From Rhizobiaceae bacterium (GTDB taxonomy: Bacteria > Pseudomonadota > Alphaproteobacteria > Rhizobiales > Rhizobiaceae): a DNA stretch of 64,000 nt. The stretch is from the NCBI GenBank assembly GCA_028281105.1, contig JANQKQ010000040.1, forward strand, positions 102,949-166,948. Reading direction: 5' to 3'. Numbering within the stretch: position 1 is the stretch's first letter; each line of letters starts with the position of its first letter. Positions 25,261 through 35,594 of this stretch are shown here, one piece after another. The notes under the pieces were generated by a model, which had not been told where the DNA came from, did not search any database, and saw only the letters and a list, made by a program, of their open reading frames with translations. The position numbers and the translations under genes are program-made.

Positions 25261-26553
25261 TCAGCGGCTCTTTCTGCCGATTGCGGCGAAGAAGAAACCA
25301 TCCGTACCGGTCGAGGCCGGGGTCAGCGTCACCGACTTCATGTCCGACGACCATGGCTGCGGCTTATCGAAGCCGAACAGGTCCTGCCAGACTTCGCCGG
25401 CGGAGACCAACTCGAAGCCCGAGTGATCTTCCAGAAAGCCGTAGACCTGGTTCTCGTTTTCCTCCGGCAGCACCGAACAGGTGATGTAGATCAGGAAACC
25501 TCCGGGCCTCACATAGACGCCCGCCTGGGACAGCGCCTCGCCCTGTTCGGCCAGCCGGGTCTCCAGGTTGGCCGGCTCGATGCGCCACTTTGTGTCCGGC
25601 CGCCGCCGCCACGCGCCCGACCCGCTGCACGGTGCGTCGACCACGACCCGGTCCATCTTGCCTTCCAGCGCGCTCAAGTCCGCGCCCGGCTCGTGCACCT
25701 GCACGTTGCGGGTGCCCGCGCGGGTCAGCCGGGCATGGATCGGCGCCAGTCTCTCCCGGCTGGCATCGTGCGCATGCACCTGGCCGCGGTTTTCCATGGC
25801 GGCCGAAAGCGCCAGCGTCTTGCCGCCGCCGCCGGCGCAATAGTCGAGCACCTTGTCGCCCGGCGAGGCGTAGACCAGATCGGCGACGATCTGGCTGCCC
25901 TCGTCCTGGATTTCGAACCAGCCCTTCTGATAGCCGGCGGAAGCCTGCACGTTGGGCAGCCGCGCGGCCCGCTCGCCGGGCGCGATGCGCAGGCCGTGCC
26001 GTGCGATCGCCGTTGGTTTGGCGCCGTCGCGCGCCAGATGTTTGGCCACCTTGTCGCGGTTCGCCTTCGCCGTGTTGACGCGCAGGTCGAGCGGCGGGCG
26101 GCGCGACAAGGCCCGCGCTTCGTTCACCCACTCATCGGCGAAATTGGCCTCGAAGCTCGCCTCGCACCATTGCGGGATGTCGGCGCGCACATGCGCCGGC
26201 GCATCGGCCAGGTCGGCTTTCGCGACCCGGTCCATCCACTCGATCTCCGGCACATCGGGCGCGAACTTGTCGCCTTGCATGGCGGCGGCGATCTCCTCGC
26301 CCGTCATCTTCCATTGACGGGCCAGCGTGGCGAACACCAGCGCCTGCGGTTCGTCGGAACCGGCGGCCGCGGCCTGGGACAGTTTTTGGCGCAGGGTGTC
26401 GTAGATCAGATTGCCGATCGCCGCGCGGTCGCCGGAGCCGGCGAACCGGTGCGCGGTCCCCCAGTCCTTCAGCGCGGCGCCCGCCGGCCGCTTGCGCCTG
26501 TCGATATCCGCCAGCACCTCGGCGGCGGCCTGTACCCTGCCACCCAGTCTCAT
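25261..26553 (-). CDS. RsmB/NOP family RNA m5C methyltransferase
   Basis: This is an RNA cytosine-5 methyltransferase of the RsmB/Nol1-Nop2-Sun group, 430 residues. A NusB-like N-terminal domain comes first. The Rossmann core has SAM motif I VLDYCAGGGGKTLALSAAM, motif IV DAPCSGSG (Cys that releases the product) and motif VI YITCSVLPEENE (catalytic Cys), as expected. The likely target is 16S rRNA, but RsmB cannot be distinguished from other paralogues here. It lies 18 bases after the MAPEG gene in the guaB-to-guaA cluster. Confidence 0.92.
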   Translation of the reverse strand: MRLGGRVQAAAEVLADIDRRKRPAGAALKDWGTAHRFAGSGDRAAIGNLIYDTLRQKLSQAAAAGSDEPQALVFATLARQWKMTGEEIAAAMQGDKFAPDVPEIEWMDRVAKADLADAPAHVRADIPQWCEASFEANFADEWVNEARALSRRPPLDLRVNTAKANRDKVAKHLARDGAKPTAIARHGLRIAPGERAARLPNVQASAGYQKGWFEIQDEGSQIVADLVYASPGDKVLDYCAGGGGKTLALSAAMENRGQVHAHDASRERLAPIHARLTRAGTRNVQVHEPGADLSALEGKMDRVVVDAPCSGSGAWRRRPDTKWRIEPANLETRLAEQGEALSQAGVYVRPGGFLIYITCSVLPEENENQVYGFLEDHSGFELVSAGEVWQDLFGFDKPQPWSSDMKSVTLTPASTGTDGFFFAAIGRKSR

Positions 26554-26571
26554 CGGCGGTCCTTGCGCGGA

Positions 26572-26991
26572 TCAGGCGATGCCGGTCATGTGAACGACCA
26601 GCATCAGCCACATGGCGGCGACGATCACGTAGGCGATCGTGAACACCGGCCGGCGGTGGCGCAGATTGTTGGTGATCACATGGATGGCCACATGGACGAT
26701 CTTGATGATCGCATAAGCCCACGCCAGCACCACCATGACCATCGACACCGCATCGACGGCGGCGGCGGCCAGGCACACCGCGTAGAACAGCACCGGCGTT
26801 TCATACTGGTTGCGGATGGCGTTGGAGAACTGCAGGCTCTCCTCCGGCTCGCCCACATTGAGCTTGTAGACCGACCCCTTGGTCCCGCCCTGCTTGACCG
26901 AGCGCACGCGCGCGCCGCTCATCGGTATGTAAAGCCACAGCGTAATCAGCGCCAGCGGCACCATCGGCCAGACGATTGCAGCGTTGTTCAT
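26572..26991 (-). CDS. MAPEG family membrane protein
   Basis: This is a four-helix membrane protein of 139 residues in the MAPEG family (membrane-associated eicosanoid/glutathione proteins). The family marks are RNQYETPVLFY near residue 60 and IVHVAIHVITNNLRHR in the third helix. Bacterial members often have glutathione transferase or peroxidase activity; the substrate is unknown. It is second in the guaB-directed gene string on the minus strand and 18 bases before the RsmB gene. Confidence 0.9.
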   Translation of the reverse strand: MNNAAIVWPMVPLALITLWLYIPMSGARVRSVKQGGTKGSVYKLNVGEPEESLQFSNAIRNQYETPVLFYAVCLAAAAVDAVSMVMVVLAWAYAIIKIVHVAIHVITNNLRHRRPVFTIAYVIVAAMWLMLVVHMTGIA

Positions 26992-27392
26992 TGGAACTTC
27001 TCCTTATGCGGGTTCGGCATCGGTCCTCATGCGGCCAGCCAGCTCATTTGCATGCGGCCCCACCCCCCTCTGTCGGCTACGCCGACATCTCCCCCCTCAA
27101 GGGGGGAGACCGGCCCGAGGCTCCATCAACCCTCGGCATGATGAACCTCGCCATCTGACGAGAGCGGAGAGGGATGAATCCCCGGAACCGCACTTTCGCG
27201 CGGTCCGAGGATGACGAAGAAAGGGCGTTTTCACTCCCCCTCAAGGAGGAGATGGAGGCGGCGGCCTTCGCCCTTCCACCGCTCTCCCCCCTTTGAGGGG
27301 GGAGATGTCGGCGTAGCCGACAGAGGGGGGTGAAGGCCATATATAGCTGACCTGGCCGGTTGGCGCAGGGCGCCGGTGCCGCATCAAACACC
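26992..27392. repeat. Family B repeat cluster upstream of the MAPEG gene
   Basis: Family B units occupy about 27059-27118 (TGTCGGCTACGCCGACATCT with a CCCCCTCAAGGGGG hairpin) and 27230-27335 (the inverse order, ending GGAGATGTCGGCGTAGCCGA). Between them are a few degenerate bases of family C (TCCGAGGATGACG near 27207). No gene is seen in this gap between guaB and the MAPEG gene. Confidence 0.75.
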
Positions 27393-28877
<1,485 letters not shown>

Positions 28878-29009
28878 TCAATCTTTCGAGCGCCCGCGGG
28901 AGGGTCGGGCAGGGGCCGATGTCGGGAGTTTGGCCGGCCGGATTGACGCCCTGCGTTATCACGGTCGCAACGTCAGGGAAAGGGGCGGGGACCCGGTTGG
29001 GGCAATTGT

Positions 29010-30842
29010 CTAACGAATAATGCGCAAAACCGCGAGCCGGTCGCCCGGCGCCGACAACCGCTCCAGCCAAGCGGGAGGATCGCCCGCCCGGATGCGGTCG
29101 GCAAGCGCGGGTTCGCCAGCTTCAGCTCCGCCGTCCCCGCTGCCGCACAAGGCCACATAGTCAATCGCGTGCTTGTCTGCGATCGCGCGGGCGGTGGCTT
29201 CGTCGGCCAGGAAGAAGTCGAGCACGTCGACGATGGCAGGATGGTTGCGGTGATAGGGACCGACCACCACGGTGTGGCCGGTGAACACCAGGATCGCCGG
29301 AGCCGAATTGAGATCGGAAAGCACATGACCCGTTTCCAGCGCATCCAGCCGGTCGAAGTCCGATTCGCTGAAACAGGTGGCCTGGCCGGCGCGGCGGTTG
29401 TCCGCCGTTTGCTCCCCGCCCAGCAGCGCGCCGCCGGCGAACGACCAGGTCGCGGTGCTCAAAATGGCGATAGCCGCGATCTGCCCGGCGGCGACGCGCA
29501 GATCGCGCGAGCCGTAGCGCTCGATCAGCCAGCGCGTCGCCATCTGCGTGGCCAGCACGCAGATCGGCACGGCGGCGAAGAAGCCGATGCGGATGGTGCG
29601 GTACTGGACGACCGACAGCGCCACGGAAGCCACGAAGGCGGCGAACACCAGGGCCACCAGCCCCCGGTTCTCGATCGGCCGCGACAGCACGGCAAGGCCC
29701 ACCGCGACGATCACCGCGCAATAGGCGACGGTCTTGATCCAATATTCGGGATAGTCGGCGAGCACCTGCAACAGGGCCTTGGCCTCGCTCACCTGCGACA
29801 GCCAGCGCTCCACCGCCTCGCCGCTGAGCGCCGCGTATGGCCCGCCCGCGCAGGCCGGGTACAGCGCATAGAGCAATGCGATGCAGCCTGCGGCCATGAT
29901 CCCACCGACAACAGTTCGCATGGCGATCTGCCGGCCCGGCGATCGCGCCGACAGCAACCGGCTTGCCGACGCCAGCACGATCATCCCGCCGGCCACCACC
30001 ATCTGGGCAGTCGCGGTGACGATGGAATGGGCGTCACACCATTGGGTGAAATAGTGGACGGGCGGGATGTTGATCACAAATAGAACCAGTGTGCCCGCAC
30101 CCAGCGCCAGCGCGAAGCGGCGCATGCGCGCGCCGGCCGTCTTGTCGCCGAGACACCAGTCGAGCCCGACGAAAGCGAACAGCAACACGACGAATATCAG
30201 ATTATCGAAGCCGATCGAGATCGCCAGCGCCACGACCGCGCCGGCCGCTACGTTCGCCATGGGCTTGTGCCAGCTCACCACCGCCCAAAGCATGCACACG
30301 AACCCCAGGATCTGCACATTGTGATGGTCGATGCGCCCGGGCACATATTGCGCCAGCGACGACACGCATAGAACGGTGAAGAATACCGGCAGCAGCCGGT
30401 TGATGCGCGGAGCCAATCGTTCGCAGATCGCGGTGATCACAAACACCGTGGCCACCAGCAGCGCGCTCGGCCAGACGATCGCGGTCATCCGCTCCGCCAG
30501 GGAGCTGCCGAACAACGGCGTCAGCAATTGAATGAGCCCGGCCAGCGGCGCATCGACCAGCCGCGACCAGTGGATGTCCGCGCTCGCGGGCGGCAGCATG
30601 CGCGGTGCGATCGTTTCGAACCAGCCCTGGCCGTCGATCAGCCCGCGCACCTGGATCAGCCGCATGAAGTCGTCCGGGCCGGGCAGGCGGCCTTCGCCCA
30701 CGATGTCGGCGATCGACCGCCAGCTCCAGGCGAACTGGAAGGCTAAGGTCCACAAGACCAGCTTCCAAGCCCCGGCCTGGCGGTCTTGATCGACAGTGTT
30801 GGACGGTTGCGCCGGGGCCGGCGCGAACTCGGACCTACTCAT
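29010..30842 (-). CDS. GT-C-like polytopic membrane glycosyltransferase
   Basis: This is a 610-residue membrane protein with 11-13 predicted helices and a soluble periplasmic C-terminal part. The first outer loop has the acidic pair in GPDDFMRLIQVRGL and GQGWFETIAPR, followed by HWSRLVDAPLAGL and later GRIDHHNVQI. Such DD motifs, with a long first loop, are typical of GT-C lipid-dependent glycosyltransferases (PMT/ArnT/STT3 type). The best fit is an STT3/PMT-like oligosaccharide or sugar transferase acting at the periplasmic face. The exact family is not certain. It starts 112 bases from a divergent GT2-flippase pair, which would supply its lipid-linked sugar. Confidence 0.65.
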   Translation of the reverse strand: MSRSEFAPAPAQPSNTVDQDRQAGAWKLVLWTLAFQFAWSWRSIADIVGEGRLPGPDDFMRLIQVRGLIDGQGWFETIAPRMLPPASADIHWSRLVDAPLAGLIQLLTPLFGSSLAERMTAIVWPSALLVATVFVITAICERLAPRINRLLPVFFTVLCVSSLAQYVPGRIDHHNVQILGFVCMLWAVVSWHKPMANVAAGAVVALAISIGFDNLIFVVLLFAFVGLDWCLGDKTAGARMRRFALALGAGTLVLFVINIPPVHYFTQWCDAHSIVTATAQMVVAGGMIVLASASRLLSARSPGRQIAMRTVVGGIMAAGCIALLYALYPACAGGPYAALSGEAVERWLSQVSEAKALLQVLADYPEYWIKTVAYCAVIVAVGLAVLSRPIENRGLVALVFAAFVASVALSVVQYRTIRIGFFAAVPICVLATQMATRWLIERYGSRDLRVAAGQIAAIAILSTATWSFAGGALLGGEQTADNRRAGQATCFSESDFDRLDALETGHVLSDLNSAPAILVFTGHTVVVGPYHRNHPAIVDVLDFFLADEATARAIADKHAIDYVALCGSGDGGAEAGEPALADRIRAGDPPAWLERLSAPGDRLAVLRIIR

Positions 30843-30954
30843 GAACCACACCTGATGAACACTTAACCCGCGCGGTTTGCGCGATCATCCTCAACAAGGT
30901 GTAAATGAGCGGCCTTAAAACTTGTTTTACGCATTGAGCGTAGTGCGTGAACCC

Positions 30955-31896
30955 ATGAAACCGGTTCCCGTTCCTCCACTCACCGCCGACAAGACGGTCG
31001 CGATCCTGATCCCGTGCAAGGACGAGGCCGCGACGATCGCCAACGTGGTCACCACGTTCAAGCGCGCGCTGCCCGGCGCGCCCGTCTATGTCTACGACAA
31101 CAACTCCAACGACGAGACCGCACAGATCGCCCGAAAGGCCGGCGCCACGGTTGGCCACGAGGCGCGCCCGGGCAAGGGCAATGTGGTGCGCCGCATGTTC
31201 TCCGAGGTCGATGCGGACATCTACGTGATGATCGACGGCGACGACACCTATGACGCCACGTCGGTGCGCGCCCTGGTCGACGAGTTGATCTCGAAGGATG
31301 CCGACATGGTGGTCGGCTCGCGCATCGGCGCCACCGAGCGCCACGAGCGCGCCGGCCACGCCATGGGCAACCGGATTTTCAACCACATCTACGCCGCGCT
31401 ATTCGGCCGCGAGTTCACCGACATCTTCTCCGGCTACCGCGCCTTCTCGCGCCGCTTCGTCAAGAGCTTCCCGGCGCTTTCGGCCGGCTTCGAGATCGAG
31501 ACCGAACTGTCGGTGCACGCCTCCCAGCTCCGCCTGCCGGTGAGCGAGGTGCCGCTGCCCTATAAGGACCGGCCCGAGGGGTCGCAGAGCAAGCTGTCCA
31601 CGTTCAAGGACGGCCTGAAGATCCTCAAGACCATCATCGTCCTGCTCAAGGAGTATAAGCCGCTCTACTTCTTCGGGATCATCGGCGCCGCCGGCATGGC
31701 GGTCTCCGTGCTGTTGGCGCTGCCCCTGGCGGTGGAATATGCCGAGACCGGCCTGGTCACCCGGCTACCCACCGCGATCCTGTGCACCGGCATCATGGTG
31801 GTCTCGATGCTGTGCGTGACCGCCGGCGTGGTGCTAGATTCCATTCGCCGCTTCCGCGCCGAGATGAAGCGGCTGTTCTACAACAACTGCCGATGA
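30955..31896 (+). CDS. Family 2 glycosyltransferase, polyprenyl-phosphate sugar synthase type
   Basis: This is a GT2 enzyme with an N-terminal Rossmann-like catalytic domain (VAILIPCKDEAATIANVV; the metal-binding acidic triad in MIDGDDTYDA) and two C-terminal membrane helices (about residues 240-300). The layout and the motif DIFSGYRAFSRRF fit the DPM1/GtrB/ArnC group, which moves a sugar from a nucleotide donor to undecaprenyl phosphate. I chose the ATG at 30955; a TTG at 30922 is in frame but has no support. It ends four bases before the small flippase. Confidence 0.9.
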   Translation: MKPVPVPPLTADKTVAILIPCKDEAATIANVVTTFKRALPGAPVYVYDNNSNDETAQIARKAGATVGHEARPGKGNVVRRMFSEVDADIYVMIDGDDTYDATSVRALVDELISKDADMVVGSRIGATERHERAGHAMGNRIFNHIYAALFGREFTDIFSGYRAFSRRFVKSFPALSAGFEIETELSVHASQLRLPVSEVPLPYKDRPEGSQSKLSTFKDGLKILKTIIVLLKEYKPLYFFGIIGAAGMAVSVLLALPLAVEYAETGLVTRLPTAILCTGIMVVSMLCVTAGVVLDSIRRFRAEMKRLFYNNCR

Positions 31897-31900
31897 GTCG

Positions 31901-32248
31901 ATGAACTACGCCATCATCATCGCGGTCGTCACCACCATCGCCGGCGGGCAGCTGCTGTTCAAGACCGTGGGCCTGCGCATGGGCGACCGCGGCTTCCTGG
32001 CCTTGTTGCACGACCCCACCGGCGCGGCCCTGTTCGCCGCCGCCCTGGCGCTCTACGGCGTCGCCACCATCGGCTGGGTATGGGCCCTGCGCCAGGTGCC
32101 GTTGTCGACCGCCTACCTGTTCATGGCCATGGGCTTCATCATCGTGCCGGTGCTCGCCCACTTCACCTTAGGCGAGACGCTGACCTGGCGGCTTGCGGCG
32201 GGCAGCGCGCTGATCGTCTGCGGCATCGCGCTGGCGGCGACGGCGTAG
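31901..32248 (+). CDS. EamA/SMR-like four-helix flippase
   Basis: This is a small membrane protein of 115 residues with four helices in the drug/metabolite transporter superfamily, of ArnE/ArnF or SMR size. It contains LSTAYLFMAMGFIIVPVLAH and the LGETLTWRLAAGSALIVCGI end typical of these proteins. It starts four bases after the GT2 gene, so it is likely translated with it. In the arabinose-lipid A pathway the equivalent order is a GT2 (ArnC), a flippase made of ArnE/ArnF and a GT-C (ArnT); here the GT-C lies divergently on the other side. The sugar is unknown. Confidence 0.85.
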   Translation: MNYAIIIAVVTTIAGGQLLFKTVGLRMGDRGFLALLHDPTGAALFAAALALYGVATIGWVWALRQVPLSTAYLFMAMGFIIVPVLAHFTLGETLTWRLAAGSALIVCGIALAATA

Positions 32249-32308
32249 ATTAGCTCAACGCTTTCAGGCGACGGCGCATCCCCTCTGTCGGCGGTGCCGA
32301 TCCCTCCT

Positions 32309-32472
32309 CCCGTCACCCCGGCGAAGGCCGGGGTCCAGGTGCGCTTAGGCGGGTTCGTGGTTTGTCGGGGAGTGGTGAGCCGGCAACCTCGTTTTGAGAT
32401 GGTTCGGCCACGAGCAACCCACACCGAGCAAGCGGTGATGCACCTGGATCCCGGCCTTCGCCGGGATGACGG
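32309..32472. repeat. Family A mosaic repeat, complete copy
   Basis: This is a 164-bp copy with intact inverted ends (CCCGTCACCCCGGCGAAGG and CTTCGCCGGGATGACGG). Its internal part is closest to the IS30-split copy at 35568/36638: both read GGTGAGCCGGCAACC and GTTTTGAGATGG. A family B unit follows at 32519-32575. Together they fill 32249-32613, where I see no gene. Confidence 0.85.
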
Positions 32473-32613
32473 TGGTGGGTGGGGCGCCGCCGGGGCCGAA
32501 CCGCCGATGAGGAGGCACGGCCAATCTTCCTCTTGCGGGGAAGATGTCCCGAAGGGACAGATGTGGGGTTAAGCGGCAATGCTGCCAGCCTGCTAAATCA
32601 GCGCATCGCCCGC

Positions 32614-34071
32614 CTACATCCCCAGCCCGCCGATGCAGACATATTTGCTGTCTAGATAGTCCTCGATGCCCTGGTGGCCGCCTTCCTTGCCCATGCCGGA
32701 TTCCTTGAAGCCGCCGAACGGGGCCTCCACCGTGGTGATCATGCCTTCGTTGACGCCGACCAGGCCGTATTTCAGGCCCTCCATGACGCGATAGGCGCGG
32801 CCAAGATCGCTGGTGTAGAAATACGCCGCCAGGCCGAACACGGTCTCGTTGGCCAGCTTGATCGCCTCTTCCTCGCGGCGGAATCGGTAGACCGGGGCCA
32901 GCGGACCGAAAATCTCTTCCTTGGTGAACCGCATGCGCGGCTTGGCGTTGGCGATGACGGTGGGTTCGAAGAAGGTGCCGCCCAAAGAATGGCGCTTGCC
33001 GCCGGCGGCGATCTTGCCACCCTTGTTGACCGCGTCGGCGACCATGCCTTCGACGGTTTCGACCGCGCTTTCGTTGATCAGCGGCCCCTGCTGGGTGCCG
33101 TCTTCCAGCCCGTTGCCGACCTTGAGCTTGTCGGCCTCCTCGGCGAGACGATCGACGAACTTGTTGTAGATCTTCGACTGGACCAGGAACCGGTTGGTGC
33201 ACACGCAGGTCTGGCCGGAATTGCGGAACTTGGCGATCATCGCACCCTCGATGGCGCGGTCGAGATCGGCATCGTCGAACACGATGAACGGCGCGTTGCC
33301 GCCCAGCTCCATCGACACTTTCTTGACCGTGCCGGCGCACTGCTTGATCAGCAGCTTGCCGATCTGGGTCGAGCCGGTGAACGTGATCTTGCGCACGATC
33401 GGGTTCTTGGTCAGTTCGCCGCCGATCTGGGCGGCCGAGCCGGTCACCACGTTGACCACGCCGGCCGGGATGCCGGCCTCTTCGGCCAGCGCGCCCCAGG
33501 CCAGTCCGGAATAGGGCGTCTCGCTGGCCGGCTTGGCCACCGACGTGCAGCCGGCCGCGATCGCCGGGGCGATCTTGCGCGCCAGCATGGACGAGGGGAA
33601 GTTCCACGGCGTGATCGCGCCGATCACGCCGACGGGCTGGCGGATCACCATCAGGCGCCGGTCGGCCCACGGCGATGGCACCACGTCGCCGTAGACGCGC
33701 CGCGCTTCCTCCGCGTACCACAGCACATAGGCCGCCGACATGCCCACTTCGCCGCGCGCTTCCATCAAAGACTTGCCCTGCTCGGTGGATAAAAGCCGCG
33801 CCAGCGATTCCTGATTGTCCATGATCGTGTCGTGCAGCGCGCGCAGCATCTGCGCGCGCTCCAGCGCCGAAGTCCTCGAGAAGCTCTCAAATGCAGTTTG
33901 CGCGGCCTCGATCGCGCGCTTGGTCTCGGCCTTGCCGCATTTGGGCACGGTGCCGATCACTTCGCCGGTGGCCGGGTTGGTGACCTCGATCGTCTCGCCC
34001 GAATCAGCGTCGACCCATTCGCCGCCGATCAGGTTTTTCTGTCTTAGGAACTGTTCTGAATTGGCCAGCAT
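32614..34071 (-). CDS. NAD(P)-dependent succinate-semialdehyde dehydrogenase-like
   Basis: This is an aldehyde dehydrogenase of 485 residues that fits the succinate-semialdehyde dehydrogenase (GabD) branch. That enzyme oxidises succinic semialdehyde from GABA breakdown to succinate. The catalytic Cys is in NSGQTCVCTNRFLVQ and the general base Glu in SMELGGNAPFIV. The FGPLAPVYRFRREEEAI and EAPFGGFKESGMGKEGG stretches are normal for the group. The ATG at 34071 has GGAG five bases upstream; a frame to 34125 would add an unconserved leader. No GABA transaminase is adjacent, so related semialdehydes are possible substrates. Confidence 0.85.
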   Translation of the reverse strand: MLANSEQFLRQKNLIGGEWVDADSGETIEVTNPATGEVIGTVPKCGKAETKRAIEAAQTAFESFSRTSALERAQMLRALHDTIMDNQESLARLLSTEQGKSLMEARGEVGMSAAYVLWYAEEARRVYGDVVPSPWADRRLMVIRQPVGVIGAITPWNFPSSMLARKIAPAIAAGCTSVAKPASETPYSGLAWGALAEEAGIPAGVVNVVTGSAAQIGGELTKNPIVRKITFTGSTQIGKLLIKQCAGTVKKVSMELGGNAPFIVFDDADLDRAIEGAMIAKFRNSGQTCVCTNRFLVQSKIYNKFVDRLAEEADKLKVGNGLEDGTQQGPLINESAVETVEGMVADAVNKGGKIAAGGKRHSLGGTFFEPTVIANAKPRMRFTKEEIFGPLAPVYRFRREEEAIKLANETVFGLAAYFYTSDLGRAYRVMEGLKYGLVGVNEGMITTVEAPFGGFKESGMGKEGGHQGIEDYLDSKYVCIGGLGM

Positions 34072-34185
34072 CTTCGGCTCTCCATTTGACAACGTGCCGT
34101 CATTTTCGGCGGCAATCTGAAACATTCAACCGGCCGGTACAAGTGCCCGGTACAAGGGTCGTGACGGGGGTCATGATGTCCCGGC

Positions 34186-35367
34186 CTATTCATCGCCCAC
34201 CCGCCACCACCGCCACGCCAGGACGACGAAGGTGACGACCGTGATAGCGAGCAGCCACGCGGTCCAGGCGACCAGATCGCCGAGAATGAAGAACGACACC
34301 ACGGCGGCGATGATGGCGCCCACCACCTGGCTCACGAAGCCGAAGAACGACGAGGTGAACCCGGCGATGGACCCGTGTGGGTCGAGCGTCAGCGAATTGG
34401 CGTTGGAATAGACGATCAGGTAGCTGGTCGCGTGCGCCACCAGCAGCAGCGAGAGCGACAGCGCGCTCATCACCCCGGCGGCGGCCATTCCCAGCATGAC
34501 GGCGGTGATCACCACCAGCACGGCGTTGGCGGCGACGATGGTCGGCAGGATGCCGATGCGCCCGATCAGCCTGCGATTGACGGCCTGGCCGGCGATGATG
34601 CCGAACCCGTGCAGCGCGAACAGAATGGCGAACAAAGTGCCGGTAATGCCGAAGCTCACGTCGTAGATCGCCGGCGCGTTGGTCAGGATGATCAGCACGA
34701 TGCTCATCATCGCCCCCGACAGCAGCAGGTAGAACCGAGAGACCGGGTGGGAGAACAGGGTGGCGATGTTGCGCGCATAGGTCTTCGGCCGCATCGCGTC
34801 GGCCTGGCGCGCGGGGATCGTCTCCGGCAGCCATAGCAGGCAGATCACCCACAGCACGCAGCCGACCACGATCATCAGCGCGAAGATCGCCCGCCAGCTG
34901 GCGAACTCCATCAGCGCCGCACCGATCAGCGGCGCGACGATCGGCCCTACCGCGAACACGGCCGCGGCGATCGACAGATTGCGCGCCAGATCGAGCCCGG
35001 AATACAGATCGCGGATGATCGCGCGCCCGACCACTGGCCCCACCGCGCACCCAAGCCCCTGGGCGGCGCGCCCGGCCAGCATCGCCTCGATGGTCGGCGC
35101 CGCCGACGACAGCGCCGCCCCGGCGATGAACAGCGCAAGCCCGACTAAGATCACCGGCCGCCGCCCGTACCGGTCGCACACCGGCCCGGCGACCAGCTGG
35201 CCGAGGCCGGTCGAAAACAGGAACACCGGCACGGTCAGCTGCACCGAAGCGTATGTGGCGCCCAGATCGGCCGCCATCGCCGAAAACGCCAGCAACATCG
35301 CATCGATGGAAATCGCGGCCAGCGAAGTGAGCACGCCACAATAGACGATGACGAGACGGTTGGACAC
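34186..35367 (-). CDS. Bcr/CflA family MFS multidrug exporter
   Basis: This is a 393-residue membrane transporter with twelve predicted helices in the major facilitator superfamily. The loop 2-3 motif A is GPVCDRYGRRPVILVGLALF, and the LGCAVGPVVGRAIIRDLY stretch is typical of the Bcr/CflA branch, which exports bicyclomycin, chloramphenicol or sulfonamides by proton antiport. The substrate is unknown. It is a single gene between the dehydrogenase and the IS30 insertion. Confidence 0.88.
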   Translation of the reverse strand: MSNRLVIVYCGVLTSLAAISIDAMLLAFSAMAADLGATYASVQLTVPVFLFSTGLGQLVAGPVCDRYGRRPVILVGLALFIAGAALSSAAPTIEAMLAGRAAQGLGCAVGPVVGRAIIRDLYSGLDLARNLSIAAAVFAVGPIVAPLIGAALMEFASWRAIFALMIVVGCVLWVICLLWLPETIPARQADAMRPKTYARNIATLFSHPVSRFYLLLSGAMMSIVLIILTNAPAIYDVSFGITGTLFAILFALHGFGIIAGQAVNRRLIGRIGILPTIVAANAVLVVITAVMLGMAAAGVMSALSLSLLLVAHATSYLIVYSNANSLTLDPHGSIAGFTSSFFGFVSQVVGAIIAAVVSFFILGDLVAWTAWLLAITVVTFVVLAWRWWRVGDE

Positions 35368-35594
35368 GGGTTGGGAGGAACCAGGCAGGAGAAATCAAAG
35401 CCGATGTATGACCGATTGCGGCGAGGCGGGCAACCGTGGGGGTGGTTTCGGGTTTACGCGGGGGCGGGCCGCGGTCTCCACTCTCTCCCTCAGGGGGATG
35501 TTGCGAAGGGACAGAGGGGAAGCGGCGCGCAACCAGCTTACCACAAGCGGAGGGCCGCCCTCCTCCTCCCGTCACCCCGGCGAAGGCCGGGGGG

